Counted from the first letter of the stretch, positions 32,464-44,013 are shown. The stretch: 64,000 nucleotides of DNA from Nitrobacter winogradskyi Nb-255 (GCF_000012725.1 NC_007406.1:1764001-1828000); one strand, 5' to 3'. The notes: generated by a model not told the origin, from the sequence alone. Program-made: numbers and translations.

Positions 32464-32994
32464 TCAAGTCGCCCGCCAGAGCCATTGCACGAACTGCGAG
32501 GTCAGGTCGCCAAAAAACAGCAGCACCGCCGACCAGATCAGCGCGGACGTCCAGTTGGCGAACTGAAATCGCAACGACGGCATTTCGAAGATGCCAGCGG
32601 CAAGCGGCACAGTGGCGCGCAGCGGTCCGAAGAATCGCCCGATATAGATCGAGGGAACGCCCCACTTTTCGACGAAGGCGATGCCTCGCGGCAAGAGGCC
32701 TGGATGCCGCGAAAGCGGCCAGATCGAGGCGACCTGATCCTTGAAGGTGAAGCCGATCCAGTAGGACACCCAGTCGCCGAGCGCCGCGCCGATCGCCCCG
32801 GCCAACCAAACGGGCCAGAAATTGATCTGTCCCGGTCCCATCATCGCTCCGATCGCCACCAGAATCCCCCAGGCGGGGATCAGCAGCGAGACGAAGGCGA
32901 TCGATTCGCCGAAGGCGAGCAGCAGCACGACGGGAGCGGCCCAAACCTGATGGTCGCGCACGAAGTCGACCAGGCTGCGTGCGACATCTTCCAT
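32464..32994 (-). CDS. DedA-family membrane protein
   Basis: 176 residues from MEDVARSLVDFVRDHQVWAA. It has about five hydrophobic stretches. LAFGESIAFVSLLIPAWGIL is the family's opening E-containing helix; GDWVSYWIGFTFKDQV and IYIGRFFGPLRATVPLAAGI followed by FEMPSLRFQFANWTSALIWS carry the conserved G-R-F.GP.R motif. DedA proteins are thought to translocate undecaprenyl phosphate or other lipids across the inner membrane. Divergent from parE. Confidence 0.9.
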   Translation of the reverse strand: MEDVARSLVDFVRDHQVWAAPVVLLLAFGESIAFVSLLIPAWGILVAIGAMMGPGQINFWPVWLAGAIGAALGDWVSYWIGFTFKDQVASIWPLSRHPGLLPRGIAFVEKWGVPSIYIGRFFGPLRATVPLAAGIFEMPSLRFQFANWTSALIWSAVLLFFGDLTSQFVQWLWRAT

Positions 32995-33176
32995 TCCCAA
33001 ACGCCTCTCATCGGATTTCGGCGGCGAGGAAACCCTTTCGCCGCCCGTCCCTCGCAGGTAAGCCACCCTCGCCCGGAGACTTCAAGTCACAAAGGCGCGG
33101 ACGGCACGAAACCAGCGTGGCATAGTCGGGGCAGCCGATTCGTTCGCACGCAGCTTTATGCAATATCTAAGTAATT

Positions 33177-35234
<2,058 letters not shown>

Positions 35235-35368
35235 GCCCTCTCCTGTCCCAAGCCCTCTCCTTCCCAAGGGTGCGCCTATCTGAAGCATGGGCCAAGTAGT
35301 TGACTGGATTCCGGTGCCAAGTTGCGGTCATAATCACAGACGACTTCAACGGCAGGGAGGCTAGGACA

Positions 35369-35779
35369 ATGGGTTCAACCGTGATTCCCGCGATGCGCTA
35401 TCGCGATCCGCACAAAATGATCGACTGGTTGTGCGAGACCTTCGGCTTTGCCCGCAAATCCGTCCATGACGACGGCAATGGCGGTGTGGCCCATGCCGAA
35501 CTTACGCTTGGCGAAGGCATGATCATGCTGGGCTCTGCGCGCGACGACGATTTCGCCAAGGTTCAGAAGCCGGCCACCACCGACCACCTGGTCACTCAGA
35601 GCGCCTATATCGTGGTGCCGGATGCCGACGCCGTCTATTCCAGGGCCAAGGCCAACGGCGCCATCATCGTTCTTGAGATTTCCGACAAGGACTATGGAGG
35701 ACGCGAGTTCACCTGCCGCGATCCCGAGGGCCAGGTCTGGAGCTTCGGCACCTATAGTCCGTGGGCCCAGAGCAACTAA
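35369..35779 (+). CDS. VOC-family protein (glyoxalase/bleomycin-resistance fold, PhnB-like)
   Basis: 136 residues from MGSTVIPAMRYRDPHKMIDW; AGGCTAGGAC immediately precedes the ATG and the longer frame has no support. AMRYRDPHKMIDWLCETFGF, then HAELTLGEGMIMLGSARDDD and DYGGREFTCRDPEGQVWSFG are the two beta-alpha-beta-beta-beta halves of a VOC domain. The metal ligands are likely H, E and E from these segments. Substrate unknown. Confidence 0.88.
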   Translation: MGSTVIPAMRYRDPHKMIDWLCETFGFARKSVHDDGNGGVAHAELTLGEGMIMLGSARDDDFAKVQKPATTDHLVTQSAYIVVPDADAVYSRAKANGAIIVLEISDKDYGGREFTCRDPEGQVWSFGTYSPWAQSN

Positions 35780-35817
35780 AGGTTGAGGGTCGGTCGAAAT
35801 TCTCTCTGACTGGATAG

Positions 35818-37077
35818 TTACGATCGAGCTTCCGACAGTCCCGCCTCCTCTGAGCGCACATGCTCGGGCCGCACCCCGACGGCAATGAAGCGCGCGGTCA
35901 ATCCTTGCAGGAAGGGGACAGCATTGACGACACGCGCGAATAGCGGCGGCTTGAACGGGCCTTCGCCCGGCTTGAGCGCCGCGCTGACGATGTTGTTCTG
36001 GACCGTCACCTGCATCGCCTGCGTCATACGCATCGGGAATTCGCGGCGGCGTTGAACCTCGGCGAGATCGTGCTCGCTCACGCCGCCGCGCTTGAGCTTT
36101 CCCGCCAGATGATTGGCTGCCGCGACCGCATCCTGGATCGCGATATTGACGCCGACGCCGCCGATCGGCGACATGGCGTGCGCGGCGTCGCCGATGCAGA
36201 GCAGTCCTGGCCGTGTCCATCGCTTGAGGCGATTGACGGCGACGGTGAGCAGCTTGACGTCGTCCCAGCTTTTGACGTCAGCGATGCCCGACTTCAGGAT
36301 CGGTGCAAGCGAAACGACGTCGGAGCGAAACGATTCAAGGCCCCTCGCCTTCACGGCGTCATGCTGTCCCTTGGGAATGACATAGGCGCATTGCCAGTAG
36401 GTGCCGCGATCCAGCGTCACCATCATTTTGCCCGCCTCGATGCGGGCGAGGATACTTTCCGTTTCGGTGGATTTGCCGGCGCGAAACCAGAGCACGTCCA
36501 TCGGCGCGCCGATCTCCTCCACTTCGAGGCCCGCGCTCGCCCGGAGGACGGAATGCCGGCCGTCGCAGGCGACCGTAAGATCGGCCATGATCTCGAAGGC
36601 GCCGTCGGCATCTTCCGCATGAACGCCGATCACCGTATCGCCGTCCTGAACAAGGCCCTTCCCCTCGGTCCCCATCATCAGCTTGAGATTCGGATATCGA
36701 CGGCCCTTCTCGCGCAGAAAATTAAGGAAGTCCCACTGCGGCATGAAAGCGATGAACGGATATCTGGCGCCGGTCCGGCTGATGTCCCCGATCCGCAATC
36801 GCCTCCCGCCGAAATGGGCGTCGAGCTTTTGCAGCTTGTCGTGCGGGACTTTCAGGAAATCGTCGATCAGGCCCAGCTCGTCCATCACCTGCATGGTCGA
36901 GGGATGCACGGTGTCTCCGCGGAAGTCGCGGAAGAAATCCGCGTGTTTTTCGAGCACGACAACATCGACACCGGCCCGCGCGAGCAGGTAGCCGAGCATC
37001 ATGCCCGCGGGTCCGCCGCCGACGATGCAGCAGCGCGTGGACATCGAGCGTTGTTGGCGCGGACTGGCTGCATCCAT
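35818..37077 (-). CDS. FAD-dependent monooxygenase (PHBH/UbiH-like)
   Basis: 419 residues. CIVGGGPAGMMLGYLLARAG is the dinucleotide loop; VACDGRHSVLRASAGL is the DG motif and LLCIGDAAHAMSPIGGVGVN is the GD motif that contacts FAD. This triplet defines class A flavin hydroxylases. FRDFRGDTVHPSTMQVMDEL is typical of the subgroup. It could hydroxylate an aromatic or polyketide-like substrate; no pathway genes adjoin it. AGG 8 bases before MDAAS supports this start; MSTRCC eleven residues later is possible. Confidence 0.88.
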   Translation of the reverse strand: MDAASPRQQRSMSTRCCIVGGGPAGMMLGYLLARAGVDVVVLEKHADFFRDFRGDTVHPSTMQVMDELGLIDDFLKVPHDKLQKLDAHFGGRRLRIGDISRTGARYPFIAFMPQWDFLNFLREKGRRYPNLKLMMGTEGKGLVQDGDTVIGVHAEDADGAFEIMADLTVACDGRHSVLRASAGLEVEEIGAPMDVLWFRAGKSTETESILARIEAGKMMVTLDRGTYWQCAYVIPKGQHDAVKARGLESFRSDVVSLAPILKSGIADVKSWDDVKLLTVAVNRLKRWTRPGLLCIGDAAHAMSPIGGVGVNIAIQDAVAAANHLAGKLKRGGVSEHDLAEVQRRREFPMRMTQAMQVTVQNNIVSAALKPGEGPFKPPLFARVVNAVPFLQGLTARFIAVGVRPEHVRSEEAGLSEARS

Positions 37078-37103
37078 CGGTGGAGCCTTTCAAGTCGAAA
37101 AAA

Positions 37104-38603
37104 TCAGCGCCGGAAGCTCTTGATCTCCGATACGCTGCCGTCGCGATAGGTCAACTCAACGGATACGGTTTTCGTTGCAGGCGGCAATTTCAGATACGGT
37201 GTGGCATTGCTCGGGATCGCCACGGGGTCACGCGGATCACAGGGGGGCATCTTGAGCGTTCGGTCCGGCACCGACGAGTCGATACCGATTTTCACTTCGC
37301 GGATCGCGCAGCGATACGACATCAGATGCGTATAATAGACAAGCAACCCGTTGAACTGGCGAAACGACAGCCAGCTTGTCGCGGTCATGTCGAGAATTTT
37401 TCGCTGATCGCGAATGAGTGCTGCGTCCGGATCGAACCGGATGGGAAACGGTCCCTTCATCTCGCCATTGGCGTCGACATAGCGCATCTGAATTGTCGCG
37501 GCCGGCGCATCGGCAGGGAGTTCGATGGCCGGATTCGGCATCCGCTTGCGGGTTCGCTGGTCGAGCGTGTCGAGGAAGCCGGTTTCCTTGAACTCGCCGT
37601 TCTCGTCCATGCGCCAGGAAATCCCGAGCGCGGGGTCGGCGATTGAGAACACCACGGTCCATCCGCCGTTGTGGCGGGAGAAATTCGCGATGGGCGCGTT
37701 GAGGGCTTCGTTCGAGGGCGGCTTCAGCGGCGCGACAGGGGTTAGCGCCGCAATCTTCGGCGCGGGTTCGGTCGGAGCCGGTTTCGGCTGCGCCGCCTTG
37801 GCCAGGCCGTTCAGGAACACATCGTCGACCATCTGGTCGAAATAGACCGGCACCTGCTTGTGTCTTACGGTATCGGCCATTTCGCTGACAATGCGGCGGG
37901 TTCGCTGCGCCACCCGCACCATGTTCTCTCCGGGCTGCAGCAACTCCTTGGCGAAGATGCGGGTGAAAACCGAATTCGGATTGCTGTCGTTGTCCGACAG
38001 GCGATCGAGCGCGGTCTGGCGCGGCCCGGCTGAAAATACCGAGAACACGCCTTCCGGCAATTCAATCATCGGCGCCAGTCCCGCGCCGCCCGCGACCGCG
38101 CGGGTGCCCTTGCGTTCGAAAGGATTGTTGCGGCAGGCATCGAGCACGAGGATCGAGGTGCGGGCCTTCCTGTTCTGGAGCCGCTCGACGATGCGATCGG
38201 CAAGGATCGAGGCGTCGCGCACCAGCTCCTCCTGCCCTTCGGTGGCGGCCGGAACGTCGGTCGGCAACAGATAGTTTTGCCCCGCGATCTCGAAGCCGTG
38301 ACCGGCGTAGAAGAAAAACGCGGTATCGCCGGCCTCGATCTGCCGATCGAACGCCAGCAGCGTCCGGCTGAAATCCTGGCGGGTCTGGTTTTCCGCCACC
38401 ATCACGCTGAAGCCGAGTTGCCTCAGCGTGTCGCCCATGGTGCGGGCGTCGTTGACGGCCTTCTGAAGTTTCGGGACGTTCCTGTAGTCGTTGTTCCCGA
38501 TCACCAGCGCCACGCGCTTGGCTGCCAGCGCCGGACCTGCCAGCATCGCCAGCGCACATACGATTCCCGCCAAAGCGGTGCGTCCGACTGAAATTCCCCT
38601 CAT
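37104..38603 (-). CDS. Secreted caspase-like protease (peptidase C14)
   Basis: 499 residues from MRGISVGRTALAGIVCALAM. Residues 1-28 are a signal peptide (cleavage after ALA). The caspase domain (~30-250) has the dyad H102 in FYAGHGFEI and C157 in LVLDACRNNPF, with RVALVIGNNDYRNVPKLQKA at its start. A Pro/Ala linker (QPKPAPTEPAPKIAALTPVA) leads to a C-terminal ~190-residue domain without a family I recognise (HNGGWTVVFSIADPALGISW, DGSVSEIKSFRR). The protease acts in the periplasm or outside the cell. The substrate is unknown. Confidence 0.9.
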   Translation of the reverse strand: MRGISVGRTALAGIVCALAMLAGPALAAKRVALVIGNNDYRNVPKLQKAVNDARTMGDTLRQLGFSVMVAENQTRQDFSRTLLAFDRQIEAGDTAFFFYAGHGFEIAGQNYLLPTDVPAATEGQEELVRDASILADRIVERLQNRKARTSILVLDACRNNPFERKGTRAVAGGAGLAPMIELPEGVFSVFSAGPRQTALDRLSDNDSNPNSVFTRIFAKELLQPGENMVRVAQRTRRIVSEMADTVRHKQVPVYFDQMVDDVFLNGLAKAAQPKPAPTEPAPKIAALTPVAPLKPPSNEALNAPIANFSRHNGGWTVVFSIADPALGISWRMDENGEFKETGFLDTLDQRTRKRMPNPAIELPADAPAATIQMRYVDANGEMKGPFPIRFDPDAALIRDQRKILDMTATSWLSFRQFNGLLVYYTHLMSYRCAIREVKIGIDSSVPDRTLKMPPCDPRDPVAIPSNATPYLKLPPATKTVSVELTYRDGSVSEIKSFRR

Positions 38604-38959
38604 CCCAACCTTCTCGTCCGCCGCTCCGCGATAAACCCACCCGTAAATTGTCTCATGCCATAGTCGACATGCCGGGCGCTGCGGTTCAACCCCCACCGAC
38701 GGGTTCAAAGCGGGTTCCGTTTAGCTGAATTCAACGAAGCGTCCGGATTTCTCGCTGTTCAGGCTGTTTCTTACATTGACTTTGCGCATTTCGCCCCTAT
38801 GTTTTGGCGTAACGCGGCCCGGATTCGAAAACGATTCAACGGTGAGCCGCCCGTCAGCGTAAGACAGACCCCCCTTCGCTTATCAAGCACGCCGTTAAGG
38901 GGGCGAGCGCGACAGCCTTATATCCTCGATTCCGAACGGCGGTGTCGATCAGAGGCTCA

Positions 38960-40411
38960 ATGTCTTTTTCCCATCTCGGTTTGTCCGACAAGGTGCTCGC
39001 CGCCGTTGCGGCTGCAGGTTATACTTCCCCCACTCCCATTCAGGATCAGGCCATCCCCCACGTGCTGGCGCGCCGCGATGTCCTTGGCATCGCCCAGACC
39101 GGCACCGGCAAGACGGCAGCCTTCGTCCTGCCCATGCTGACATTGCTGGAGAAAGGTCGCGCCCGGGCGCGAATGCCCCGTACGCTGATCCTGGAGCCGA
39201 CCCGCGAACTCGCGGCTCAGGTCAAGGAACAGTTCGACAAGTACGGCGCCGGCCAGAAGCTCAACGTGGCGCTTCTGATCGGCGGCGTTTCCTTCGGCGA
39301 TCAGGATCTGAAGCTGACCCGCGGCGTCGACGTGCTGATCGCAACTCCGGGCCGCCTGCTTGATCACACCGAACGCGGCGGCCTGCTGCTCACCGGGGTC
39401 GAACTGCTGGTGATCGACGAAGCGGACCGAATGCTGGACATGGGTTTCATTCCCGATATCGAGCGCATCTGCAAGCTGGTGCCGTTCACGCGGCAGACCC
39501 TCTTCTTCACCGCGACGATGCCCAACGAGATCCGTCGCGTCACGGATACCTTCCTGCATAATCCCGAAAAGATCGAGGTTTCCAGGCCGGCGACCACGGC
39601 GGCGACCGTGGCGCAATCGCAGGTCAGCTGTAGCCGCGAACCGCATGAGAAGCGTGAACTGCTGCGCCGCCTGCTGCGCGAAGCCAAGGAACTCAAGAAC
39701 GCCATCATCTTCTGCAACCGCAAGCGCGACGTCGCCATTGTTTGCAAATCGCTTCAGAAGCATGGCTTCAGCGCCGGCGCCCTTCACGGCGATATGGATC
39801 AGTCGGCGCGGACCGCATCGCTCGATCAATTCCGCAAGGGTGAACTGCCGCTGCTTGTCGCTTCCGACGTGGCCGCCCGCGGACTCGACATTCCCGAAGT
39901 CAGCCACGTCCTCAACTTCGATGTCCCCTACCATCCCGACGACTACGTGCATCGCATCGGCCGTACCGGCCGTGCCGGACGCACCGGCACCGCGATCACG
40001 ATCGTCTGTCCGGCGGATTTCAAGTCACTCGCGGCTATCGAGAAGCTGACCGGTCAGGCCATACCCCAGGCAGACCTTCCCGGCCATGATGCCAGCGCCA
40101 ATGAAGCCGTTGTAGAAGCTGGCGCTCCTGCCGCGGCTGCGGCGGGACGGTCTTCGCGATCCCGCTCCGCACCCGACAAGGGCGGCGAGAGCTATGCGCG
40201 TGGCGGAAAGCGCGAAAGCCGCAAACCGCGCCGTTCCGGAGGCGACCACCAGAGACACGAGGCTCCTGCTGTGACGGCGGCAGCATCCAAGGCCGCGCCG
40301 CCCCCCTCGATCGGGCGCACGCTCGCACCACGCCGGGAGGCGGTCTCCGAACCGGGGGACCACTCACACCTGCCGGCTTTTTTGCTTCGCCCCATCCGCG
40401 CCCGCGGTTGA
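38960..40411 (+). CDS. rhlE: DEAD-box RNA helicase, RhlE type
   Basis: 483 residues from MSFSHLGLSDKVLAAVAAAG. Motifs: Q motif FSHLGLS..YTSPTPIQDQAI, motif I AQTGTGKTAAF, motif II VIDEADRMLDMGF, motif III FTATMP, motif V SDVAARGLDI, motif VI HRIGRTGRAGRTG. The last ~100 residues are Arg/Ser/Ala/Pro-rich (RSSRSRSAPDKGGESYARGG), an RNA-binding tail. Roles in ribosome assembly and RNA turnover at low temperature are usual for the family. Confidence 0.95.
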   Translation: MSFSHLGLSDKVLAAVAAAGYTSPTPIQDQAIPHVLARRDVLGIAQTGTGKTAAFVLPMLTLLEKGRARARMPRTLILEPTRELAAQVKEQFDKYGAGQKLNVALLIGGVSFGDQDLKLTRGVDVLIATPGRLLDHTERGGLLLTGVELLVIDEADRMLDMGFIPDIERICKLVPFTRQTLFFTATMPNEIRRVTDTFLHNPEKIEVSRPATTAATVAQSQVSCSREPHEKRELLRRLLREAKELKNAIIFCNRKRDVAIVCKSLQKHGFSAGALHGDMDQSARTASLDQFRKGELPLLVASDVAARGLDIPEVSHVLNFDVPYHPDDYVHRIGRTGRAGRTGTAITIVCPADFKSLAAIEKLTGQAIPQADLPGHDASANEAVVEAGAPAAAAAGRSSRSRSAPDKGGESYARGGKRESRKPRRSGGDHQRHEAPAVTAAASKAAPPPSIGRTLAPRREAVSEPGDHSHLPAFLLRPIRARG

Positions 40412-40455
40412 GCCTTTCGGCCGGCGCGGTTCTGCACCGGCCCATCAAAGACGCT

Positions 40456-40549
40456 GTTTACGTTTACCGCGCGTAAACTCCCTGTTGCTAACTTCAATCG
40501 ATATTTACGTTGATATTTGCCGTTTAGGACGACGATCACGTGAATCGTC
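40456..40549 (+). promoter_or_regulatory. Palindromic sites upstream of the diguanylate cyclase
   Basis: GTTTAC occurs at 40456-40461 and 40462-40467; the second copy pairs with GTAAAC (40473-40478) around CGCGC. A second palindrome, GACGAT/ATCGTC (40531-40536, 40544-40549, centre CACGTGA), lies 15 bases before the GTG start of the cyclase. The first looks like an operator; the second could form a hairpin in the leader next to the ribosome-binding site. Confidence 0.45.
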
Positions 40550-40564
40550 GGCAGGACCGCATCA

Positions 40565-41629
40565 GTGGTTGAGCTGAACGAACATGAACGCACCATGGCG
40601 TTCGCCGAGGTGGCGCTCGGCCAGATCCGTTCGCTGCGTCAGGCCGCGGTGCCGCGCAATTATGAAGTCTGGTACGTCTACGCCGCCGGATATAACTGCT
40701 CCCTCAACAGGACCATCAACGAGACGCTGGCGCGCAACGGAACGCTGAGCGACGTTGATCTCGAGCAGATCTACGATACCTATCTTTCTCCGATCAGGAC
40801 GACCGAACGCATCGACAAGGTTGGCGCGCGGGTGATCAACGAAATCGACGAGGTGATACTTCTTATTACCGGCGCGCGCAGCATGGCGGCCGGTTTTGGA
40901 GACAGCTTGAGAGAAGCCGCCAGGCAGCTTGGCGCCGCCGGCAGTCATGCGCAGATCAAGTCGGTCATCGCGGCGTTGATGACATCAACCCTCGACATGC
41001 AGGAAGCCAACAAGGTTCTGGAGGACCGGCTGGAGCTCTCGAAGGTCGAGATCAATAACCTTCAGCATAGTCTTGAGGCCATCAGAGCTGAAAGTATGAC
41101 GGATCCGCTCACCGGTCTCGGCAACCGAAAGTATTTCGATCGAGCCGTGGCCGACGCCGTGGCGCTGGCAATGAGCGAAGGCGAGCCGCTGTCGCTTCTG
41201 ATGTTCGACATCGACCATTTCAAGTCGTTCAACGACAACTACGGACACCTGACCGGCGACCAAGTCCTGCGGCTGGTCGCGATGTCATTGAAGCAGAACA
41301 TCAAGGGGCAGGACATCACCGCTCGTTACGGCGGTGAAGAATTCGCGGTCGTGCTGCCGAGCACCGCGCTGAAACAGGCGCTGACGGTCGCGGATCATAT
41401 CCGGCGCGCCGTGATGGCCAAGGAGCTGAAGAAAAAATCGACCGGCGAGATCCTGGGCCGCGTCACCATCTCGATCGGCGTCTCGATGCTTCGCCCCGGC
41501 GATACTCCGGACTCACTGATGGAGCGCGCCGATGCCTGCCTGTACGCAGCCAAGCGTGGCGGCCGCAACCGCGCTATTTGCGAGACCGATCCGGAATACT
41601 TCGCTGGCGCTGAGACTCGCGTGGCATGA
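40565..41629 (+). CDS. Diguanylate cyclase (GGDEF domain)
   Basis: 354 residues from a GTG with GGCAGGA upstream. The N-terminal ~175 residues (LNEHERTMAFAEVALGQIRS, NYEVWYVYAAGYNCSLNRTI) are helical and form a sensory or dimerisation part without membrane spans. The catalytic domain begins at DPLTGLGNRKYFDRAV; the active site is RYGGEEFAVVLPS and IDHFKSFNDNYGHLTGDQVL is intact, so it should make c-di-GMP. The inhibitory I-site position, normally RxxD five residues before GGEEF, reads KGQD, so product inhibition may be reduced. Confidence 0.94.
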   Translation: MVELNEHERTMAFAEVALGQIRSLRQAAVPRNYEVWYVYAAGYNCSLNRTINETLARNGTLSDVDLEQIYDTYLSPIRTTERIDKVGARVINEIDEVILLITGARSMAAGFGDSLREAARQLGAAGSHAQIKSVIAALMTSTLDMQEANKVLEDRLELSKVEINNLQHSLEAIRAESMTDPLTGLGNRKYFDRAVADAVALAMSEGEPLSLLMFDIDHFKSFNDNYGHLTGDQVLRLVAMSLKQNIKGQDITARYGGEEFAVVLPSTALKQALTVADHIRRAVMAKELKKKSTGEILGRVTISIGVSMLRPGDTPDSLMERADACLYAAKRGGRNRAICETDPEYFAGAETRVA

Positions 41630-41771
41630 GGCTCTGCCCTCGCCCATGAACGGCGTCGCTTTCGCTCGCCTATGGTCTTCCGGCCATCTACGTCCTCGTT
41701 CCGGCCACGTCCTCAGGATGCCGTGACAAGTACGGTCATGAATGACGGATCCGGTTGAATCAGTCGCACCC

Positions 41772-41908
41772 GATAGTGTTTTCGAGCGAACCGGCCACGC
41801 TCTAGAACCTTTTCGCTTCTTATGGAATCAGAAGCGAGGCTGTATAATCTTGATTTAACGCGTTTTCTTCACGCGAACCGGTATCCACTTCGCTCGAAAA
41901 CGCTCTAG
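41772..41908. repeat. Full-length palindromic element A with 13-bp terminal inverted repeats
   Basis: GTTTTCGAGCGAA (41778-41790) and TTCGCTCGAAAAC (41889-41901) are exact complements at the two ends. Internal blocks CGCTTCTTATGGAATCAGAAG and AACGCGTTTTCTTCACGCG match the copies at 15724 and 16760 in reverse. The right end, CTCTAG, supplies the TAG stop codon of sufA. It fills most of the gap between the convergent cyclase and sufA. Confidence 0.8.
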
Positions 41909-42309
41909 CCGTCGATCTTGGCGGGCGTGAGCTGCACGGACTCACCGCAGCCGCAGGCTGACACCTGGTTCGGATTGTTGAAGACGAACTGGGCCTGCAT
42001 CTTTTCGGCCTTGTAGTCCATTTCGGTGCCGAGCAGATACAGCACCGCTTTGGGGTCGACCAGAATCTTAACGCCCTTGTCTTCCACTACTTCGTCCGTC
42101 GGCCTGATATCGTGGGCGTATTCCACGGTGTAGGACTGACCTGCGCAGCCGCCATTCTTGATGCCCACCCGAAGGCCGACAATCTCTGAATCGGCTCGCG
42201 CCGCAAGTTCCTTGACTCTGGTCGCGGCGGCGTCAGTCAGCCGCATGACCTGCGGACGAGGCCGGGGTTTCGGCTTGGTTGCTGGTGTGCCTGGCGTCAT
42301 GTCTGTCAT
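41905..42309 (-). CDS. sufA: Iron-sulfur assembly protein SufA (HesB/IscA family)
   Basis: 134 residues. VMRLTDAAATRVKELAARAD then VGIKNGGCAGQSYTVEY and C-terminal QVSACGCGESVQL give the three conserved cysteines of the A-type carriers (C in NGGC, and CGC). It should pass assembled clusters to target enzymes. The first 20 residues are Pro/Lys-rich (GTPATKPKPRPRPQ). It is the last gene of the suf operon; its stop lies in a palindromic element. Confidence 0.95.
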   Translation of the reverse strand: MTDMTPGTPATKPKPRPRPQVMRLTDAAATRVKELAARADSEIVGLRVGIKNGGCAGQSYTVEYAHDIRPTDEVVEDKGVKILVDPKAVLYLLGTEMDYKAEKMQAQFVFNNPNQVSACGCGESVQLTPAKIDG

Positions 42310-42367
42310 CTGGTCAATCCTGACGGCAAATCAAGTCCGATCATAGCATCGGAGCGGATGGAATTCG

Positions 42368-42748
42368 TCACCACATATTGAGAACGGCGCGCGCCTCATC
42401 TGTCATCCGGTCGGGCACCCACTGCGGCTCCCAGACGATGTTGACATTGACCACCCCGACGCCGGGGACGCTCGCGACCGCGTTTTCCACCATAATCGGA
42501 AGTTCAGCCGCCGAAGGGCAGTTCGGCGTCGTCAGCGTCATCTCGACGTCGACAGCGCGATCATCCTTGATGTCAACCTTGTAGATCAGGCCGAGTTCAT
42601 AAATGTCCGCGGGGATTTCCGGATCGAACACGGTCTTCAGCGCGGCCACGATGCCGGCGCCCATGCGCTCGGTTTCCTCCGCGGAAAGCGCGGAGCTGGT
42701 CTGCATGTGACAAGTCTTGTTTACAACCAGTTCGGCAGTGTCGCTCAT
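42368..42748 (-). CDS. sufT: SufT-type Fe-S assembly factor (DUF59/MIP18)
   Basis: 126 residues. ALKTVFDPEIPADIYELGLI then VEMTLTTPNCPSAAELPIMV and VWEPQWVPDRMTDEARAVLN are the DUF59 signature, including the conserved Cys in TTPNCP. Members help mature iron-sulfur proteins under high demand. The ATG overlaps the sufS stop (ATGA), so the two are coupled. Confidence 0.93.
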   Translation of the reverse strand: MSDTAELVVNKTCHMQTSSALSAEETERMGAGIVAALKTVFDPEIPADIYELGLIYKVDIKDDRAVDVEMTLTTPNCPSAAELPIMVENAVASVPGVGVVNVNIVWEPQWVPDRMTDEARAVLNMW

Positions 42749-43989
42749 GAGAACAACTCCCGGGCCTTGATCAGCGCCTGCGCCAGATGATCGATTTCCT
42801 CGCGCGTATTATACATGCCGAACGAAGCGCGGCAGGTCGCCGAAACATTGAAACGCTCTAAAAGCGGCATCACGCAATGCGTCCCGGCGCGAACCGCGAT
42901 TCCGGCGCGGTCGATCACGGTCGCGACATCGTGTGGATGCGCGCCTTTCATCTCGAACGAGATCACCGGCCCCTTGTCGCGCGCGGTGCCGATGATGCGC
43001 AGCGAGTTGATCTCGCGCAGCCGCTCCTGGGCATAGGTCAGAAGATCGTGTTCGTGCGCTGCGATGCGTTCCTTCCCGATCGAATTGACGTAATCGATGG
43101 CGGCGCCAAGCCCGATCGACTCGACAATCGCGGGCGTGCCTGCCTCGAACTTGTGCGGTGGATCGCCGTAGGTGACCCAATCCTGCGCGACCTCGCGAAT
43201 CATCTCGCCGCCGCCGTTGAAGGGACGCATGGAGACGAGATGGTCATGCTTCGCATACAGCGCGCCGATCCCGGTCGGGCCGTAGAGCTTGTGTCCGGTG
43301 AAGACATAGAAATCGCAGTCGATGTCCTGCACGTCGATCGCAAGGTGCACCGCGGCCTGGCTGCCGTCCACCAGCACCGGTATGTCGCGCGCATGAGCCA
43401 GCTTCACCACGTCCTTGACTGGAACGAGGGTGCCGAGCGCGTTGGACATCTGCGTGATGGCCACGAGCTTCGTCTTCGGCGTCAGCAGCTTCTCGAATTC
43501 CTCGATCAGGAAGTTGCCGTCGTCGTCGACGGGCGCCCACTTGATCACGGCGCCGTGGCGCTCGCGCAGGAAATGCCAGGGAACGATGTTGGAATGATGC
43601 TCCATGATGGAGAGCACGATCTCGTCGCCCGCCTTGATGTTCGGCTCGCCCCATGACGACGCCACGAGGTTGATCGCCTCGCTGGCGTTACGCGTAAAGA
43701 TGATCTCTTCGGTCCGTCCTGCGTTCAAAAACCGGGCGACCCGCGCGCGGCCGCCTTCATAGGCTTCGGTTGCGGCGTTGGCGAGATAATGCAGCCCGCG
43801 ATGAACGTTGGCGTACTCGGTCTTGTAAGCCTCAGCCATCCGGTCGAGCACCGCGTTCGGCTTCTGCGCCGAGGCGGCGTTGTCGAGATAGACCAGCGGT
43901 TTGCCATAAACCTTCATCGCCAGCGCCGGAAAATCCTCGCGCACGCGCATGACATCATAGGAACCGTTGGCGACCGCCGGATGGGTCAT
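42745..43989 (-). CDS. sufS: Cysteine desulfurase SufS (group II)
   Basis: 414 residues from MTHPAVANGSYDVMRVREDF; the longer frame crosses a palindromic repeat and is not used. DNAASAQKPNAVLDRM, HANVHRGLHYLANAAT-like start, PLP lysine in YVFTGHKLYGPTGIGALY and the persulfide Cys in RAGTHCVMPLLERF (short loop, no insertion) identify group II. It supplies sulfur for SufBCD. No sufE or sufU partner gene is visible nearby. Confidence 0.96.
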   Translation of the reverse strand: MTHPAVANGSYDVMRVREDFPALAMKVYGKPLVYLDNAASAQKPNAVLDRMAEAYKTEYANVHRGLHYLANAATEAYEGGRARVARFLNAGRTEEIIFTRNASEAINLVASSWGEPNIKAGDEIVLSIMEHHSNIVPWHFLRERHGAVIKWAPVDDDGNFLIEEFEKLLTPKTKLVAITQMSNALGTLVPVKDVVKLAHARDIPVLVDGSQAAVHLAIDVQDIDCDFYVFTGHKLYGPTGIGALYAKHDHLVSMRPFNGGGEMIREVAQDWVTYGDPPHKFEAGTPAIVESIGLGAAIDYVNSIGKERIAAHEHDLLTYAQERLREINSLRIIGTARDKGPVISFEMKGAHPHDVATVIDRAGIAVRAGTHCVMPLLERFNVSATCRASFGMYNTREEIDHLAQALIKARELFS

Positions 43990-44013
43990 TTTCTCTTTAT
44001 CTCTCTTGTCGTC

